Part shown: in pieces, positions 63,730 to 64,000 of the stretch
Position numbering within the stretch: the first letter of the stretch is position 1
Layout: each line of letters begins with the position of its first letter
Source of the DNA: Picosynechococcus sp. PCC 7003
Lineage (GTDB): Bacteria; Cyanobacteriota; Cyanobacteriia; Cyanobacteriales; MRBY01
Direction of reading: 5' to 3'
NCBI RefSeq assembly: GCF_001693255.1
Contig: NZ_CP016476.1
Span: forward strand, 1-64,000
Length of the DNA stretch: 64,000 nt
Notes under the pieces: model-generated
Told to the model about the DNA's origin: nothing
The model's input: the letters and a program-made list of their open reading frames with translations, nothing else
The model's database searches: none
Program-made: the position numbers and the translations under genes

Positions 63730-64000
63730 ATGACAGAGCAAGCCCCATTACACTCGTTATTGACACCAACATTGTTCTAGAAGGCTTAACCAAACAGGGG
63801 AGCGCATCAGGGCTGATCATCGAAGCTTGGTTAGCCGAATTATTCATCGTTCACATTTCCACGGCGATTGCCTATGAATACCAAGATGTTCTAAGTCGTA
63901 AACTATCCCCTACCCGCTGGCAAACCCTAAAACCTGTTCTTGGTCGGTTACTCACCCTCACTAAATTCACCGAAATCCATTTTACATGGCGACCCACTTC
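63730..64000 (+). pseudogene. PIN-domain toxin, frameshifted at its start and cut by the window end
   Basis: The ATG at 63730 runs MTEQAPLHSLL and stops, but one base out of register the frame reads ITLVIDTNIVLEGLTKQGS and then a PIN-like protein (VHISTAIAYEYQDVLSRKL) to the end of the window. Restoring one C in the CCCC run would give MTEQAPITLVIDTNIV. Either it is a pseudogene or a homopolymer sequencing error. Confidence 0.7.

Noticed and set aside
1-64000. tRNA, rRNA or CRISPR loci
   Set aside because: Reading both strands showed no cloverleaf-like TTC and CCA features, no rRNA core and no short regularly spaced repeats; not a computed search.

Overview
The window looks like a large conjugative or mobilisable plasmid (or an integrated copy of one) from a unicellular cyanobacterium. 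The octamer GCGATCGC and its extension GGCGATCGCC (HIP1) recur throughout, many families are typically cyanobacterial (DUF1822, DWA-type TPR-CHAT proteins, a CYP120-like P450), and the gene content is plasmid-like: partition, type IV secretion, relaxase, toxin-antitoxin modules and broken cargo. The genus cannot be fixed from sequence alone; a Picosynechococcus-like host is only a guess. No rRNA, tRNA or CRISPR array was seen.

Layout. 1-1.4 kb: a ParA/ParB pair with its own palindrome. 1.4-4.5 kb: a deaminase, a 2H phosphoesterase and a helicase broken at a HIP1 site. 4.5-9.6 kb: two leftward operons (membrane protein, unknown protein and pentapeptide protein; then two coiled-coil paralogues, an unknown protein and a 57-aa zinc ribbon). 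9.8-10.6 kb: a TacA-TacT type module whose toxin is split by a frameshift. 10.7-22.4 kb: the most striking region, two divergent operons. Leftward runs a diadenylate-cyclase-fold protein, a GHKL ATPase fused to an HExxH metallopeptidase-like domain, and a TPR-CHAT protease-like protein. Rightward runs a sigma-like factor, a DUF1822 protein, a small DUF6717-like protein and a second, longer TPR-CHAT protein. 22.7-24.7 kb: an accessory DNA-binding-like protein and a Doc-like module.

24.9-29.3 kb carries VirB2/3/4/5-like genes. The secretion cluster is then interrupted by about 10.6 kb of cargo: P450, HEPN-MNT module, a formylglycine-generating-enzyme-like remnant, a 2.8-kb insertion sequence with its own resolvase, and a methylase-helicase gene truncated at that element. 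It resumes at 39.9-50.0 kb with a sigma-like regulator, VirB6, VirB8, VirB10 and VirB9-like proteins, an M23 peptidase and a VirD4-like coupling protein. 50-55 kb holds small plasmid genes, two PIN modules and a Fic protein. 55.2-58.9 kb is a MobF relaxase-helicase with an extra C-terminal Toprim-like domain. 59.0-61.5 kb is a ParM-like locus with 11-bp iterons. 61.6-63.5 kb is a second ParA/ParB pair with four copies of a different palindrome. The end holds a truncated, frameshifted PIN gene.

The main result is a shared bipartite promoter-like motif, TTGCATAAA-N14 (N15 once)-CGATAT or a close variant. It occurs five times, each ahead of one of the four operons between 4.5 and 22.4 kb. It ties the membrane/pentapeptide operon, the coiled-coil/zinc-ribbon operon, the cyclase/GHKL/CHAT operon and the sigma/DUF1822/CHAT operon into one candidate regulon, perhaps driven by the sigma-like factor encoded inside it. 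I infer, without proof, that this is one undescribed stress-response or defence system combining nucleotide signalling, proteases and a membrane component. The plasmid also appears to carry three partition systems, which suggests it arose by fusion of replicons.
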